From Chitinophagales bacterium (lineage in GTDB: Bacteria > Bacteroidota > Bacteroidia > Chitinophagales > LD1): a stretch of DNA of 64,000 bases. Under the pieces are notes generated by a model. The model made no database searches. It was not told where the DNA came from and saw only the letters and a program-made list of their open reading frames with translations. The translations under genes were made by a program, and so were the position numbers. The stretch is taken from NCBI GenBank assembly GCA_016787045.1, contig JAEUVA010000046.1, forward strand, positions 363,355 to 427,354, written 5' to 3'. This document shows, in pieces, positions 63,307 through 64,000 of the stretch (its first letter is position 1; every line of letters starts with the position of its first letter).

Positions 63307-64000
63307 TTAAGCAGCTACAATGCTGAGGTAACGTTTTAGTGCATCTAACTCAACCTGTGCTACCAACTCCAAAAATGCAGATTTGTCGGCATCGGCTTGT
63401 GCAGTTTCGAGAGCTTGGTAGTATGCCATACGGCTGGCAGTATCTCCCTTAATGTTAGCAATTACATATCCGTGTCTTAGCAGAATCAGATTCATCACAA
63501 GACGAGAAGTACGGCCATTACCATCGATAAATGGATGAATAGTAACTACCCGCTCGTGCATTTCGGCTGCTAAAACTACCGGATGCAGTTTTCTACGATT
63601 AGTTTCATACCACAAAAAGCAATCTTCCATTTGTTTAGCCACCAAATACGGAGCCGGTGGAGTATGCCGGCTTCCCTTTATCATTACCTGAACACTTCTG
63701 TATTTACCGGCATTCTGAGCATCAATACCGCGCAGTATCAAATTGTGAATGCGCAATAATTCACGCTCATTCAGTGGCACATCTTTTTCTATTAAATGCT
63801 TAATGTACTCTATCGCGTCTTTATGATTGATGGCCTCTAAATGCTCACGCATACTTTTGCCGGAAATAGTGAGCCCCTCATTGACCACCAAATCTGTTTC
63901 GCGCAGAGTAAGCGTATTGCCCTCAATCCGGTTACTCTCATAAGTATACTCCAACTCTAAGGCCTGTGCAATTCGGTAGCTATCCAGCTTTCTGAATTTG
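63307..64000 (-). CDS. Fic-domain protein (N-terminus cut by window edge)
   Basis: At least 230 residues; the frame stays open to base 64000, so the start is outside the window. The N-terminal part has EYTYESNRIEGNTLTLRET, where S-x-x-x-E-G fits the class II Fic self-inhibitory motif, and LTISGKSMREHLEAINH. The catalytic motif is HPFIDGNGRTSR. Fic proteins usually AMPylate target proteins; the inhibitory glutamate blocks ATP until released. The partner is unknown and no antitoxin gene is seen in the window. Confidence 0.92.
   Translation of the reverse strand, partial: KFRKLDSYRIAQALELEYTYESNRIEGNTLTLRETDLVVNEGLTISGKSMREHLEAINHKDAIEYIKHLIEKDVPLNERELLRIHNLILRGIDAQNAGKYRSVQVMIKGSRHTPPAPYLVAKQMEDCFLWYETNRRKLHPVVLAAEMHERVVTIHPFIDGNGRTSRLVMNLILLRHGYVIANIKGDTASRMAYYQALETAQADADKSAFLELVAQVELDALKRYLSIVAA

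Overview
This 64 kb window is ordinary chromosomal DNA from a member of the Bacteroidota, most likely a free-living or environmental lineage near Chitinophagales/Sphingobacteriia (inferred). The evidence is five large secreted proteins with type IX secretion system (T9SS) C-terminal sorting domains, the T9SS proteins PorT and PorP/SprF, menaquinone genes, a lysine/alanine-rich SWIB protein, and promoters of the Bacteroidota form TTTG-N19-TAnnTTTG with no strong Shine-Dalgarno sequences. No phage, IS element, CRISPR array, tRNA or rRNA was seen. The only structural RNA is tmRNA.

Layout. 0-9.7 kb: end of a TetR-type regulator, a thiolase, an M1 aminopeptidase, a SWIB/H1-like protein, a GT39 glycosyltransferase, a fluoride channel, tmRNA, a polyprenol-phosphate mannosyltransferase, a TPR protein and an M28 peptidase. 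9.7-20.8 kb: a secreted copper monooxygenase-like protein with an N-terminal heme-like motif, an unrecognised exported protein, gdhA, apt, a Mrp ATPase, riboflavin synthase, a lipoprotein, psd and an exbB-exbD-tonB energy-transduction operon. 20.8-33.5 kb: a 1653-residue CotH/LTD protein with ten tandem modules, a crotonase, ornithine aminotransferase, kdsB, an LtaS-like sulfatase-fold enzyme, rluD, a SlyD-like isomerase and a fatty-acid hydroxylase-like enzyme. 33.5-49.5 kb: a 1954-residue PKD adhesin paired with PorP/SprF, an NlpC/P60-sir2-menC overlapping group, menE, a diheme lipoprotein, a RamB/ScfR-like regulator with candidate operator palindromes, a TMTC-like glycosyltransferase and rpiB.

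50-60 kb holds the most unusual feature. The normally continuous S10-spc ribosomal protein cluster is cut into pieces. rpsC-rplP-rpmC-rpsQ-rplN-rplX runs on the + strand with its own promoter and terminator. rplE-rpsN-rpsH-rplF-rplR-rpsE-rpmD-rplO-secY and then map run on the - strand, with a glutathione peroxidase-like gene and trxA lying between the two blocks. Genes expected upstream of rpsC (rpsJ to rplV) and after map (infA to rplQ) are absent. Both blocks begin with near-ideal promoters that share the same first transcribed bases.

60-64 kb: an M43 metalloprotease, ubiE/menG beside porT, and the body of a Fic protein.

Functional themes are T9SS export of adhesins and metalloenzymes, menaquinone synthesis (menC, menE, ubiE), protein O-mannosylation candidates (GT39, Dpm1-like, TMTC-like), envelope lipid and LPS synthesis (psd, kdsB, LtaS-like), and translation (ribosomal proteins, secY, map, ssrA). 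Positions and motifs were read by eye and no database search was run, so family names rest on recognisable motifs.
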